A stretch of DNA of 64,000 bases from Cryptomeria japonica (lineage: Eukaryota; Streptophyta; Pinopsida; Cupressales; Cupressaceae). Each line of letters begins with the position of its first letter. Positions within the stretch are counted from its first letter, which is position 1. This document shows positions 45,625-57,869 of the stretch, piece by piece. A program made the position numbers and the translations under genes. The notes beneath the pieces were generated by a model, which was not told the origin of the DNA, did not search any database, and saw only the letters and a list, made by a program, of their open reading frames with translations. The stretch covers positions 631,579,041 through 631,643,040 of the forward strand of contig NC_081415.1 in assembly GCF_030272615.1 (NCBI RefSeq). The letters are read 5' to 3'.

Positions 45625-46329
45625 TCATATATCTACATCACACCTTTTAGGGCGAGCCAAGTGGCCAGAAGAGCCATTCCAATCAATCGTGATATCGCAG
45701 TATACAATCATTGTATAATGCCTGGTAGTCCAATCGCCGACCTTGAATCGAATCCATGCGTCCAACCTTACAGTCATGTCAACGCTCTTCCTGGCCAAAT
45801 CCTGCGTCAAATCGTTCGATGCCTTGCCTTCCAAGAGCAAGTCATTGGAACTCAAAGAGCACAAAATAGCCTTAGTACTCTTATGCCCCTGATAAAACTC
45901 CTCCAGCTGGTTGTACCCAATCATATGGCGGTCATAAAACCCCTTAGCATAAATGGCATCATAATAAATCCCGATTTTCTTGTTGGAATTCCTAGATGTG
46001 ATGTTGAATGTCATGGTGCTGTTCAGGTGATCCGCATTCAGATTGAGCTTCGAGACAGTGGCATTCTCGACATAAAACTTGGGCCTGTGCGGGCGAAGGA
46101 CGAGCCAGGTAATGAGAATAGCTATGCCCGCCAAGACTGCCAGGGTTATGATCAAGGCCAAAATGCGGCGAAACATGAAATTGTGCCTGCTGTAAGGCCC
46201 GGGGGGGCGGGCCTGGTAAGCCGGGTAGGGCTGCGCATAGCCTGAGTTGTAAGCGCCTGGTCCCATGGCGTAGCTCGGCTGTCCTGGTGCAGGGTACCCT
46301 GTAGCGGGCTTATTCTGCTGTGCTGCCAT
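45625..46329 (-). CDS. NDR1/HIN1-like (NHL) membrane protein, LEA_2 type
   Basis: This single-exon frame encodes 234 residues and is the only intact host gene I can support. Residues 1-50 are cytosolic and rich in Pro, Tyr and Gly. One membrane segment follows at about 55-78 (ILALIITLAVLAGIAILITW, then LVLRP). Residues 80-234 form the LEA_2-like extracytosolic domain with the family signature SRNSNKKIGIYYD (usually NPNKKIGIYYD), and the LEGKASNDLTQDL region. Sequons lie at N89, N103, N109 and N218. Length fits the family (about 200-260). Family members sit in the plasma membrane and are linked to pathogen response and senescence; that role here is inferred. The start has a good context (AAGATGGC), and base composition is more GC-rich than the surroundings. 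Confidence 0.93.
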   Translation of the reverse strand: MAAQQNKPATGYPAPGQPSYAMGPGAYNSGYAQPYPAYQARPPGPYSRHNFMFRRILALIITLAVLAGIAILITWLVLRPHRPKFYVENATVSKLNLNADHLNSTMTFNITSRNSNKKIGIYYDAIYAKGFYDRHMIGYNQLEEFYQGHKSTKAILCSLSSNDLLLEGKASNDLTQDLARKSVDMTVRLDAWIRFKVGDWTTRHYTMIVYCDITIDWNGSSGHLARPKRCDVDI

Positions 46330-46361
46330 CTTATAAACCCAGAAAACAGTACTGCTAAAAA

Positions 46362-46434
46362 AACTTAAAGCTTTGTCTGCAACACCGAGTAGAAAAGTAT
46401 TATAAAGACTTAAAACTTTGTCTGCAACTCCGAA
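46362..46434 (-). promoter_or_regulatory. Putative NHL upstream region with duplicated 27-bp unit and TATA-like box
   Basis: A unit reading acttaaagctttgtctgcaa on plus (46362 onward) recurs at about 46408 with few changes, 46 bases apart. Between them lies ttataaag, which is CTTTATAA on the gene strand, about 70 bases upstream of the start codon and usable as a TATA box. Transcription start is unknown. Confidence 0.4.
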
Positions 46435-46880
46435 GGAAGATTGTATTCTTTGCCCAGAGTATATGTGCTTTAAAAGGTTCTGTGCCAGAAAATTCTACGA
46501 ATTTTCACCCTGCCACGAATAATCTTTTCACCGGTCACACGGTCCGCGTTTTTTTGGTGTTTGTTTTTCTTCTCTATTCCGTCTCTATTTCTTGTTACCG
46601 TTGAAACGAAACTTCTTTTTTACAAGTGATACGGTGTCTAGTAGATTCTAGACTTGCTTGGAAGGCCTCTTAATCACTTTGTAGGGCATTTTTTTAATTG
46701 GAAGGTGGGTAAGGTACTAAAGGTCTTTCTTAGGGCTTAAGGTAAAGCATAAAGGTACCTTATGAACCCAACTTCGAGAACGTTCTAAAGCAACCTTTAA
46801 AAGGTTCTCAAATAGTTTATTATTAGCACTTGTTGTCATAGGTGCAAGGGATAAGCCGATAGGTAAATAGGAGAAGACAT
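46435..46880. other. Upstream flank of the NHL gene
   Basis: It contains no second gene. Phrases such as aaaggttctcaaatagttta (near 46800) recur around 49690-49850, suggesting a repeat that brackets the 47-49 kb block. Confidence 0.45.
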
Positions 46881-46889
46881 AAATGAAAT

Positions 46890-47235
46890 TTAATATTACA
46901 TAATATTAATATTTAAGTTTATACACATGTATTTATTTTTTGTTGAAATTTGTTTATTGTTAGTATAAAGTTATAATCTTTTGAACTATAAACATCATGA
47001 ATGAAGGTTGTATATGTTTGTCTTTTTGTTTCTTTTGTAGCTTTGATTACAATGTTATTGAATTGTTTTGTTTAAGTTTCAATTACCCTGACTTTTTTTT
47101 AACATTACATAATGTATTATATTAACATTTGGATTTATACACGTGTTTTGTTTTTTTGTTAAAATTGTTCATTGTTTGTATAAAGCTATAATCTTTTGTT
47201 CATTGTTTGTTTAAGTTTCAATTGACCTGACTTTT
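46890..47235. repeat. Diverged tandem duplication of about 200 bp
   Basis: Two copies (about 46890-47095 and 47100-47235) share tttatacacatgtat/tttatacacgtgttt, tataaagttataatcttttg and gtttaagtttcaattaccct/gtttaagtttcaattgacct in the same order. The second is shorter. Confidence 0.7.
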
Positions 47236-47749
47236 CTTTCTTTCTTTCGGGAATTAATAGTAATATGCTCTAAGAGAGGAGGATTGGTATCTTTGTAGTC
47301 ACATTGTTGATGGCTTCTTATAGTGCCCACCAATCCAAAAGCAAAAGTATTCAAAATCATCCCTATAACATCTTTTTTGACTGGTGTTCCTAACAATGGT
47401 TTCGTAAGTCTAGTCGTGAACATTATTGCTTTGGTTCATGAAAATCTTCTTCTAAAATGAAGTGTCCTACACTCTAGTCTTGAAGAAACAACTCATTTTG
47501 TTACAACTGAGATAACAAGTAGTACCTATGCATCATATAGGGAAATGCATCTAGGTCTAATACCCTGCTAATCTATGAAGAAATTTGTTGGTACATTAGC
47601 TGGTCTGAATGAATATACAATGGACAATGGTCTTATCAAGTTTAAATGGAATGCTAATGAATGCCTTCATCATCAATTCCAGTTTAATATAATTTGAGCC
47701 ACCTTCGGTCTGTGTCTGAGAGAAAGGTATGAGTCTGAGGAGTTGAAGA

Positions 47750-48830
47750 TAGCAAAGTAGATGTAGCTCCTAAAGGTGAACAATATAATGATGAGACAGT
47801 TGAATCTAAGTATTTGCACACTACTAGCCACCATGATGAAATAGACAAGCATAGAGAATTAGCAGATTCAAAGTAATATCAAGATGGACACAAAAATGAT
47901 ATAGTTGTTGCAGATGAAGAACTGATTTTGTGCAAAGAACAATGTCTGCATGAGGAGAATTTTGAATCCAATATAGAGTTGTGCCTACAAGAAAGGACTA
48001 ATTCAGAGGAAGAGATGGAAAATTGTGTGGTAGTTTTAGCTAATAGTGGTGAAAAAAGCCAATATGAAACTATCAATTCTAGGGATTTTGAAAGTTTAGA
48101 CTACAAGGAAGGTGCTAACTATTGGGATGAAAAAGGCCAAAATGGGAAAATTCAAGAATTAAAGGAAAATTTAGGTCAAATCAAAGAGCAAATCGAGCAT
48201 GAAACGGTCAAGGAAATCAAATGTACAACACACAATGTATGCATCCATCATGATGGAGAGTGAAATTTTGTAGTTAATGCAAATGAAAAGGTGCTTCCAT
48301 GTAAAGAACAATGCCCAAAAGAGGAGAAGTTAGAATATATAATGTAGACAACTACCTTCAAGAGATGACTAAGTTGGAGGAGCTCAAAAATTGCAAGATA
48401 AATGAAGTTCACAATGGTCAACGATACGAATATAATGCACTTGATTCTAAGGATTTTGAAATTTTAGATCACATAGAATGTGAAAGTCATATTGACGAAA
48501 ATTTTCAAAACAAGGAAATAGTAAATTCAGAGCAATATTTATGTCCTAGCAAAGAACAATTCCAAGAGGAGATAGTTAAAGATGGACATCAGAATCAAAT
48601 AGTTGTTGCATATGAATAGGTACTTCTGAGTAAAGAACAAAGCCTAAATGAGGAGACATTTGAATCCCATTCAGAACAAATAAATGGAAATTGCAAGGTA
48701 AATTATGTAGCTCATGAAGGTAAAAATGCCATTTGGAGGCAATTGATTCTAGGGAATTTCTAGCTTTGGGCGAAGGTGTATTGCATGAAATTGAATCATG
48801 CCAATACGGGGTAATCAATTAAAAAGATTT
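47750..48830 (+). pseudogene. Decayed acidic reading frame made of about 330-370 bp repeats
   Basis: The plus strand carries acidic text with stops and one frame change: LCKEQCLHEENFESNIELCL and INSRDFESLDYKEGANYWDE (47928-48263), then ALDSKDFEILDHIECESHID and EEIVKDGHQNQIVVAYE (48311-48619). The motif KEQC..EE..FES, then SRDFE.LD, then DGHQN.IVVA.E recurs. Repeat starts at the nucleotide level are near 47883, 48252 and 48581. It is Glu-, Lys- and Asn-rich and probably disordered or coiled. I do not recognise it. It may be a dead repetitive host gene or a mobile-element ORF. Confidence 0.5.
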
Positions 48831-50249
48831 TAGATGTTTTGATGAAAGGGCATCTACGTAAGAATGGATCATGCCAATATGAAGCAAGAAGCAACTCAAA
48901 AAATAGTGCACTGTATAAAGAAAATAGAAATCAGAGATTTGATATACATAATGAATGCACAATATATTAAAAATTTTATATGCTCGTTATTCCCTCCATT
49001 AAAGAATTGACATATACTGCGAGCTTTTCTACTCCTCCTTTACATGCATATCTAGAATTATAATAATAAATGTTAACATGTATATCTCAATTTATAATAA
49101 TGAATGTTAGAAACGGATTTGGGCTTTTATTAATTTAATTATTACATAAAAGAGATAGACTAAAGAAAAAGATAAACTAAAGAAGAAATAATTGGCTCGT
49201 GAGTCATTAAGAAACAGTTGGAAGAAGTTCTAATGAGGGGAGAAAAAAGGGCGATAAGTCACTAAATTCTAAGGCATCGAGGAAAAACAATGATGATGTG
49301 AGGGACCCACATACATCTGATCTAAGTATTATAGGTGGCAATGACAAATCGACAAAGCCAAAGGAAGAAAATATACACGTGGAGAATAATATCTCATTTC
49401 AGCAAGTGACGGAAGTGGTTCTATTGACTTTAGAGAAGATAGGAATAAAAAATTAAAAAAGACAAAGCAGCCAAATGTAGACTTATTGATAGAAAATCAT
49501 GTCGTCGGTGATGAAATCTGATCTAAGTATTATAGGTGGCAATGACAAATCAACAAAGCCAAAGGAATAAAAACAACCCAAGGAATGAGTAAGAGCAAAG
49601 ATGCAGAGTTAGCTTGGGATGGTAAAGAGGTGCATCTGCTTTGTTTGAGAGATTGAGAAACCTGCGTGTTAAAAAGGGCCTGCAAATGTTCTCAAGTAAA
49701 TTTTAAAGGTTCTCACTAATTTATTAAAGGTTTTCAAGCAATTTGCGGTCTTATAGATTGTTTGGTCTCGTAGATAGTATTAAAGCAAGTCTTTAAAATA
49801 TTCTTAAGCAACTTTTTAAAGGTTCTCAAGTAACTTATTGAAGGTTTTCAAGTAATTTATTAAAATTTGTCGGTCTTACATGATTTTTCTTGTAGATATT
49901 ATTAAAAAAAAATTTGGTTTTATTTCATTGATATGGGATCATTGGTTTTAACTTGAACGGATACTTTTGTAGGTATTTTCCATGTCTATGTAAATAATTT
50001 TGGAATTAATTTTGCTAGTTTCCAAAATCAATGTTTTGTATTGTGATGAGAAAAAGAGATAGAACGTATTATAGACTAGGCTTACTAAATATTTTGGCAT
50101 TGGAGTGTGGTGATTGTATATTTTTCTTTTAAGTAGATGATCATTACTATTATTTGTAATAGTAAATTTAGCGTACTCATGCTAATTCTTGTTTAGCTTT
50201 GGGTCCATTTTGATGGAATGTCTTTAATGCGATTACATATTAACAAGTA
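48831..50249. other. Spacer with a 53-bp direct repeat
   Basis: A segment starting tctgatctaagtattatagg at about 49317 recurs at about 49518 with one change (caaatcgaca/caaatcaaca), 201 bases apart. Around 49690-49860 the phrase aaaggttctcaagtaa recurs four times. No gene is seen. Confidence 0.6.
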
Positions 50250-51130
50250 GCACACTCTTATACTAGGTTTATCTCATGCCCAAGTCTCTATCCATTCATA
50301 TTTCATTTGATTGTACTCTTTTGCACAAATTAATTATTTTTTTCTCCTTTATCACTCTACACTCTCACTTATCACAATGCATTCACTCCGTACTTTGGGA
50401 TCAATCATTCCACTACCTAGGTTCATTTGTGTGTGACTATAAATTTGGATATACAATCTCTATGGTACAACAAAGCTCTACCAAATTGATCATGTTGGAG
50501 GACAATATAGAATCACTGACTAATAATTAGCATGTACCTCTCCTCAAGGGATTGGTATGATTCTAAGTAGTTCTCACATTGCTATGATTCTATGTTAGTT
50601 ATTCATTTGTTGTTATTCATATATTTATGCACTATTGAGTTGGTTTGTACACAACTTTTTGATTGATTCATTTAGGGCTCACTATAACACACTTGAGTAG
50701 GGTTTTTTCTAATGTTATTTCTTGTCATAATCTTAGACAAACTTAAGGTTCATAGCATTGACTTTTGTTTTAGATCCAATTCAACTATATGTGGGGGTAA
50801 AAATACCAAAATGGGCGCTTGACTAAGGCAAGCTCCTACATAATCACAACTGTTTTCCTTCTCTTTATGCTTGTGTAGGTGCAGGTCTAAAATTTTATGA
50901 TAGTCCATGGGTATAGGAAGATAGTGTTTATAGAGAAAGAGACAACTAAAACATTTTTGGGAGAAAAGACCTAGTCAAGGACATCCAGTGTCCGAGTCAT
51001 ATACATTTGGATATAAATTTTGAGGAACAAGAGTTCTGAGTCAAATCATCCTAGATCTAAATGGTTTCCTCTATCAAACACCATCTAGACTAGAGCAAAT
51101 AGCAACTGTGTCTAGCACTTTCAAAGGTAC
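50250..51130 (+). repeat. Diverged LTR remnant of the TGTAGCG family
   Basis: Text around 50535-50570 (cctctcctcaagggattggt) matches 18745-18775, and 50790-50850 (gggggtaaaaataccaaaat, gcttgactaaggcaagctcc) matches 18985-19035 in the LTR at 17872. Order and strand agree. Ends are not resolved. Confidence 0.6.
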
Positions 51131-51630
51131 ACCTTTGTCTCACTATTTCATTTTTGTAGCTTTCTATGGTTTATTTTTTCGTTCATATATACTTTAGACT
51201 TTATTAGCACACATCTAAATTAATCAATCCATCTTTTATACAATAAATGAATAGAAACCAAGTTGTTTTAATCTCTTTGATTAGAGTTAGTCAAACATGG
51301 TACCTTTAGTTTGTTTGCATTCTAATGTTTTATGGAAGAGAGGTTGGTTCTAGTTAAATAGCTAGCTCAATTTTTCAGAAATCTTTTCTATATCAAAAAA
51401 TAAGAAATATTTATGATTGCAAATACAAGCATAGTAATCCAATCCACTCTCCTAAACCTTATTGTGACTATATAAGACTTCAAGAGTTTATAATAATGGC
51501 AAATTTCTCTAAGCCTTTTCTCACTTCTCTATTTAATCCAAGGGTATGGTAGAAAGGAATAAATGATGGAATGATATAGGGATGCGAATTTCACTAGGAA
51601 ATGGGTATACATCTCTCCCTCATAATACTT

Positions 51631-52823
51631 TGAAGATGAGAAAATCATTAGAGTGCTCACATGCATGTAGTAATAATAAAAACACAAATAAAATCATAAA
51701 TATGCAAATGACACTTTATACCTTCTTCTCCTCCCTCGAATTGAGCCTTAGGTGTAGTGAAGAATGTGCACCTTCTCCACTTGATTGGATTGGCTCTTTG
51801 ATAGGATTGTGGATTTCTCTCCACTACACAACAAGAGTGATTTTGATTAGATGATAGGGATAGATGGTTTGGCTTAAATGAGACAAGACTTTTGACATTA
51901 TGATGGCATGATGGATGATTTTGGATCTTAAATGGACAACATAAGATTAGATGAAAAGTGGATATGGGAATAAAAGAGTAGCATAAGAATGTAATGGAAG
52001 TGAATAATTTGTGAGGAGATGAGACTCCAATTTATAGATTGGAGGAGGCCAAAATGGAGGGCTAAGATTGATTTTGGAATGAAGGGCTAGGATTGAAAGA
52101 AAGAGTGGGAGAGGATTGAGAGGACAAAGTGGGAGAACCAAGGCATTTCTTGTCTCCACACTTCTCAAGATTCATGGGGAAGGGATCCTAAGTACATTAG
52201 GAAGAGAAAAAAGAATATAAAATTCCTTGGGAGAAGGGGGGAGAAATTAAAAATTCCAAAATAAGAGATGTGTGGGAAGACTAAATGAGAAAAGGAATAA
52301 AAAATTCCTTGGAAAGAGGATGCATAGGGAGATTCAAATAATTTGAATTTCTTTGAAAGGATCAAGGTGATTAGGGATGTGCAAATGATTAAGGAGATTG
52401 ATTAGGTGGCTTAATGAATGATTAGAAAGTAAGTGGGAAAGTTAGGAGGATGTGACATGAGGAGAGAGAATGAGTGGAGGAATTTAAAATTGAGGAATAT
52501 TATTAATCAGACTTCTAGAAGAATTAATTAGATTAAGTGGGGAATAGAGAAAGCGAATTGTAGGAATCACATAGTTAGGTTAATTAATTAAAATTAATTA
52601 ACCAAATGGGACTTAGAAGAATTAATGATTTGATTGACTTTTAGAGGAATGGGGAATAATTAATTTATTGGCAAATTAATTATCTGACTATAGTGATTAA
52701 ATTAATTAAATTTGATTTAATTAATTTTAAGAGGAATAAGGATAAACATAATTAAATTAATTAATTGTGTAGAAAGGCTTAAATTAATTAAATATTTAAT
52801 TGAATTAATTTTAGATGTCTACA
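51631..52823 (-). repeat. 3' LTR of element C (1193 bp)
   Basis: On the minus strand it starts TGTAGACATCTAAAATTAAT at 52823 and ends CTCATCTTCA at 51631. About 690 bases align with 59447-60138, with roughly nine of ten bases or more identical by eye. Internal TTAATTAA blocks are typical of this LTR family. Confidence 0.85.
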
Positions 52824-52837
52824 TTTTGCCCCTATTT
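52824..52837 (-). other. Polypurine tract of element C
   Basis: The minus strand reads AAATAGGGGCAAAA immediately before the TG of the 3' LTR. Confidence 0.75.
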
Positions 52838-53149
52838 GATATAGGCGTCATGAAGTGATGATATATTAAAGAAGAATTAAATATAGTGGATAGAAGGGGT
52901 TAAGACTAGTAGCATGATGCCCCAATCATAGGTGAGATGAGGAAGGATGAGGAGGAGGTAGTGGTATGCCCCTTCAGGAGGACATACGGGTTCCAAGAAC
53001 ACAGGTGTGCTCTTGAAATGGATTAGAGGACTGGAGGATTAAGGTTGAAAGCATGTAAAAAGGATAAGGATGATGAAGGGGGAGTCTCCAAGATAAATGG
53101 ATGAAATGAGATGATTGAACGAAATGAAGTAAGTGGATGATATTTATTG

Positions 53150-56100
53150 TTGCGTAGATGTGGAGAGAAAACCTAGTTTTGATATTGCCATAGATTATCT
53201 ACACCGCTGATTATAGGAATCAGGATGTTGTGAATATCCAAGGCGTGGACTAGACTCTCAAACAATAGGTATCTCAATGCACACAGGTTCACAAACACCG
53301 ATGATGGTGTAGATGCAATACTGTAGGATTGTACAAGAAACCATCAAACATGCCATACCACAATAATATGCCCCATTATCCACTAACCAAGACATACCGA
53401 GATATAGGATGATCAAGGCAACCCTGAACAGGTATAGTCCTAGGACACAAGATAAAAATCAAAGTGAAAAGCTCAATCATCCAAACGACATGCACATGAC
53501 CAACTGATATCTCTTGCCAAGGGTAGGACGTGCATCTGGATAGACTATCGAACATGGGAAGGATACATCCCGATGGGCAAGTGATGGATTTGGATAAGCT
53601 ATCAAACATCTGGGATGGATGCATCTCAATGGGCAGAGTGATTGGATATATTGATGGGAGGCAACAAATAAGTTGGTTGTGTAAGATCTACAAATGGGAG
53701 GATTTCCATTAAGATTTGATTAACATGTCGCAAATGGGTGTTTGGATTACGTGCAAGTCAATATAAGCTCAGATAGATGGGAAAAACCTCAGTTTGATGG
53801 GGATCATAAAATGAATTGGATAAGAGGGGATGAGGATTAATGATTGAATAGGATTGGATGGGATGGGGAATATGATTGGATTGGATTGGACGAGATGGGG
53901 AATATGATTGAATACGATAGGACTAGATTGTGGATATAGGATAAATGGATTGGAACCAATGACAAGGGAGAGCCAAGGCTTGGTAAAAGGATGGAATGGA
54001 GGAATGGATTGCTTGAATAGGAGATTAAAGGATTAAGTAGATGGATAGTGATAGAATATGGAGGAGTAAAACATGAAAGATAGGTGGAATGGGGATCCCA
54101 GTACTATTTTGTAAAGGAGGAAAATGTCCCACTAAAGGTAGTGCAATTAAGGATAGACAGATGGTGGATAATGATATATGAGATGGAAGAATAATGTGGA
54201 ATGGATATGGATGAAGGAAAAATGTAAGCTTGTGTGTTCTAAAGCATGCATGGATATTATTTTTCCTCTAACTTGGTCAAGATCAAAGGTAGGAATGAAG
54301 GATACATTTGGATAGGATGAGGGATATGAGATGGAGAATATGGATAGGATAGTCAAGATCAAAGATATGAAAGGAGGATGGATGTAGATAGGATGCAGAT
54401 AGTGGATAAGGAATATGGAAGATGTGGATGACAAGATGGTATAGATGAAGCTTGACCCCAAGTGTAGAGTGAAAGAGGATAAGGGGGTTACACGTGACAC
54501 TTGTTTACCATTTTTTCATCATGGTACTTACCCAAGGTGCCACAAGAAGTGGTTTTCACCATTGGATGGATTTTTTTTTCTCTTTACCTTTTTTTTTTCA
54601 TTTTTTTTTGCTTTCTCCGATTTTTTGGATGGATAAGGATGAGGATGAGTGGATGCAGACAAGTGGATTTGTAGGATAGTGGATGTGTGATGGGATAGAG
54701 GAAGGACTCAAGCATCTAGTTCCATTGATGGTATCCCTTGAAGACGTGCTATATTGAACTAATATAACTAGAGGTATGCTCATAGATATTGCTAGAAATA
54801 CTTGGGGAGATGGAATGGATAGAAGATGGACGGGGATAAGTATTTATGCAAAAGCTTGAATTAAAGGGACAAGATTATGAAAAATGGATGTTGGATAATG
54901 GATGGGGTTTTGGAAGACTTTTGGATAAATAGATGGGGATGTTGGAAAGATCAACATTGGCACACACCTTGAAGGTTGGTGAAGTTGTGTAAGAGAGGGT
55001 TGTAAATTAGATGGAGGATAAAGTGTGGATTTTAGGACATGACAACCCAAAATAGATGAAGGGAATGATGGACTTGGGATGGTGGATTTTGAGACATAAG
55101 GGCCCAAACTGGATTTTGAAGATGGAAGATTTTTAGATGGACAATTGGAGGACTTATGAGTGGAGGGAGCTTTTGGATTAACAAATTTGGATTACAATTT
55201 GGATTTTACTTTGAGGTGCATTTCTTCTATGATTAGCTTGGGAATCCACATAGTTTTTGATATTTTCTTTTTGGGCCTTTGTGGCCTTTTGGATTTTTAT
55301 TTCTTTTGGATCATATTTTTCTTTCTTGAGCATGTCTTTTTGAGGGGACATGTTGATCCTTGGATTTTTGTGGATTTATGGCTTTATGCATTTTAGTTTT
55401 GGCATCCAAATTACTTCCAATAGCAATGGTGCAGGTGCATGAGGATGGATGACTTAGAGATTTTATGGATGTCATGATGGAGGGAGAATGTTGGAACGAA
55501 TTCAAGGATGTGTGCCTTTTTTTCTCTTGCTTAGGGATTGTTTGAGATGATGGAGTGACAGATGGAGGTATGTAAGGACCCAAAATTGATGGGAGGGATG
55601 GAGGGTCTAGCTTTGGAACATAAGGACCCAAACTGGATGTGGATGTGGAAGGAATGGACGTGTGGATATAAGGACCCAAAAGGGGTTTGGAAGATAGGGG
55701 ATGGTGTGGTTTTTATTTATAAAAAGGGATTCTAGATTTAGGGGGGATGGAAGATATGCCAACATCTTGAGCATGAGATCTGTAGCCAATACCATACAAA
55801 CTTTCATTTCTTTGACTTGAAGGGGTTCCAATATGCCTTGCTCATGGAGGTCTAATCCTTTGCCTTGATAATTCATTTTTTCACAAATTCTTTTTCCAAT
55901 AGGATACTTATTATTTTGAAAACAAAGTGCAAGTCCATTTTGAGGGGGATGGGAGGTGGAAGGAATTGTAAGCTCTTGGAGAAAACCAAAGTGGATGAAG
56001 GTGGAAGAGCTAAGTTGATAGGTATGGGATTCATGGATAGCTTGGATAGGGGTGATGGGATCTTGTGTAGGATTGGGATCTTGTGGGGGATTAGGAGGAA

Positions 56101-57780
56101 TATTAGGATCTTGAGATGGAGATGGAGGAATACTTTGATCCTGACTTGGGATGGGAACAAGTGGTGGAGTGGGAGGGATGATTGGATCTTGAGATGGAAG
56201 GATAGCATTGGATGGAGGAATTATTGTTTCTTGAGATGGAGTGGAGGGGATGAGATCATGAGATGAAGTGGAGGGTAGATGTGTAATTTGAGATGTAGAG
56301 CTATCATAAAATGGAGAGGAATCTATGTTAGCATGCTTTGGAACAAGCTCATGATATGTTGGGGTTGCGAGGATGTTGTGATGGAGGAGGAGGTGGATTA
56401 TTCAACTTGGGTAGTATCATGAAGCTTAGAAGATTGAGGGTTGTCCTGATTTGGAGGGGATGGAGCTGGATGGAGGACTTGGGGAGATTGGGCAACTTTA
56501 TTTTGAGGTGGGGATTTTGTCTCCTTTGCTAGCATTTCCTGGATAAAATTGCGGAGAAAGAACTTGGAGGATGGGGATGGTGTGGATTTTGGAGGATTAG
56601 GATTATGTCAAGGTTTAGGATTAGATGGAAGATTGTATTGGGATATGGATGGGGGAGAAGATGGCGGTATAGATGTTGGATGGGAGAGGTATGTAGATGA
56701 GGGATAATATGAAGACATGGATGGAGAATAAGATGGATTCCCCTTGTCAAAGGTAGGGGAAGGATAAGAGATGTGAAATGAATTAATGTGTTGAGGTAGA
56801 ATGGATGAAGATATGATAGATGGATGGGAGGTTATGGGGTTAACTTGGTAAGCAGGTTGGGGTGGGTATGATTGATAAGGTGGACTATGAACTTTTGTGA
56901 GAATTTTCTCATACCAAGCTCTGATGTTTAAATGTGGAATTTGGGTAGCCAAATTTTTCTTTTATGAGTGCATATAGACCATGCAAGGGTAACCTCAAAA
57001 TGATAAGAATGAGGTGACAATTTAGAATTGAATGGATAGACTTGATCAAGAAAAGTGATGAGATGATGCCAGATAAGGACAAGGACTTAGCAAATTCAGA
57101 TTGGATTAAGGATTGATTTGATTTGATTTGATTGGATTGGTCCTTGGATTTGGAAAAGATTGATTAGATTAAGATGACACCTTAGCCCTTCGATTAGGAC
57201 TTCGATGGGGTTTGATGATGTTGACCACAAAGTAAGGTCATAACCAAGCTAGGAAAAATTTAGACATTTGGATTAGGATCAATTGATCAAGCCTTCTTCC
57301 ACTTAGGATAGCCTTATGTTCCTAAGCAAAAGAGGGTAAAAGGATTCAGTTTTTTATCAACCCAAAATGATTAAGCATAGGTACTTGGGGGAGATTCTTT
57401 CCCAAGCACAATAGCCAATTGATAATTGATTGAAGAGAAAGGTCCAAATCAAACTTTCACAAAGTATTAACCTTAGAATGAGGTTGATTGATTGATTGGA
57501 TGACTTGATTGGTTGGATTGATTTGAATTAAATTAGAAAGTTGATGTGCTAATTCCTTGAGGATGAAATAAAATGATTACGAGAGAATGGATTGATGATA
57601 GGCAAAAGAAGGGGAAGGTTACCCAAGACTGGATTAATGATTGGATAGAGATAAATTAGTTGGGGATTGATGATTGTTTGGATGGACGAAGACTGATTGG
57701 GGATTTGGTCTTGAATAGAGTTGGCGAAATAGGGGTTTGACAATGACAAAGTGAAGATTGAAGGGCTTGGTCAAATTTGG
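53150..57780 (-). other. Element C internal low-complexity coding-like region
   Basis: The plus strand is dominated by gatgga/ggatgg words, so the minus strand yields many frames rich in Pro, Ser, His and Ile, for example at 54147-54500, 55311-55679 and 56608-56952 (SYPPQPAYQVNPITSHPSII). Frames are broken, and none carries a recognisable domain. The 56608-56952 frame has a start-like MATQIPHLNIRAWYEKILTK segment that could be the end of a former gag-like or ORF1 protein. The composition bias itself can create open frames, so coding status is uncertain. Confidence 0.4.
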
Positions 57781-57869
57781 GGAATGTTTTGGATGTTATC
57801 TACTCTTGGCAAGAGAAATTAAACAATGACAAACACATTAGCCAAGGTAATGCTTTATGACAAGCGTGA

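Noticed and set aside
45619..46245. 208-codon plus-strand open frame
   Set aside because: Antisense shadow of the GC-rich NHL gene.
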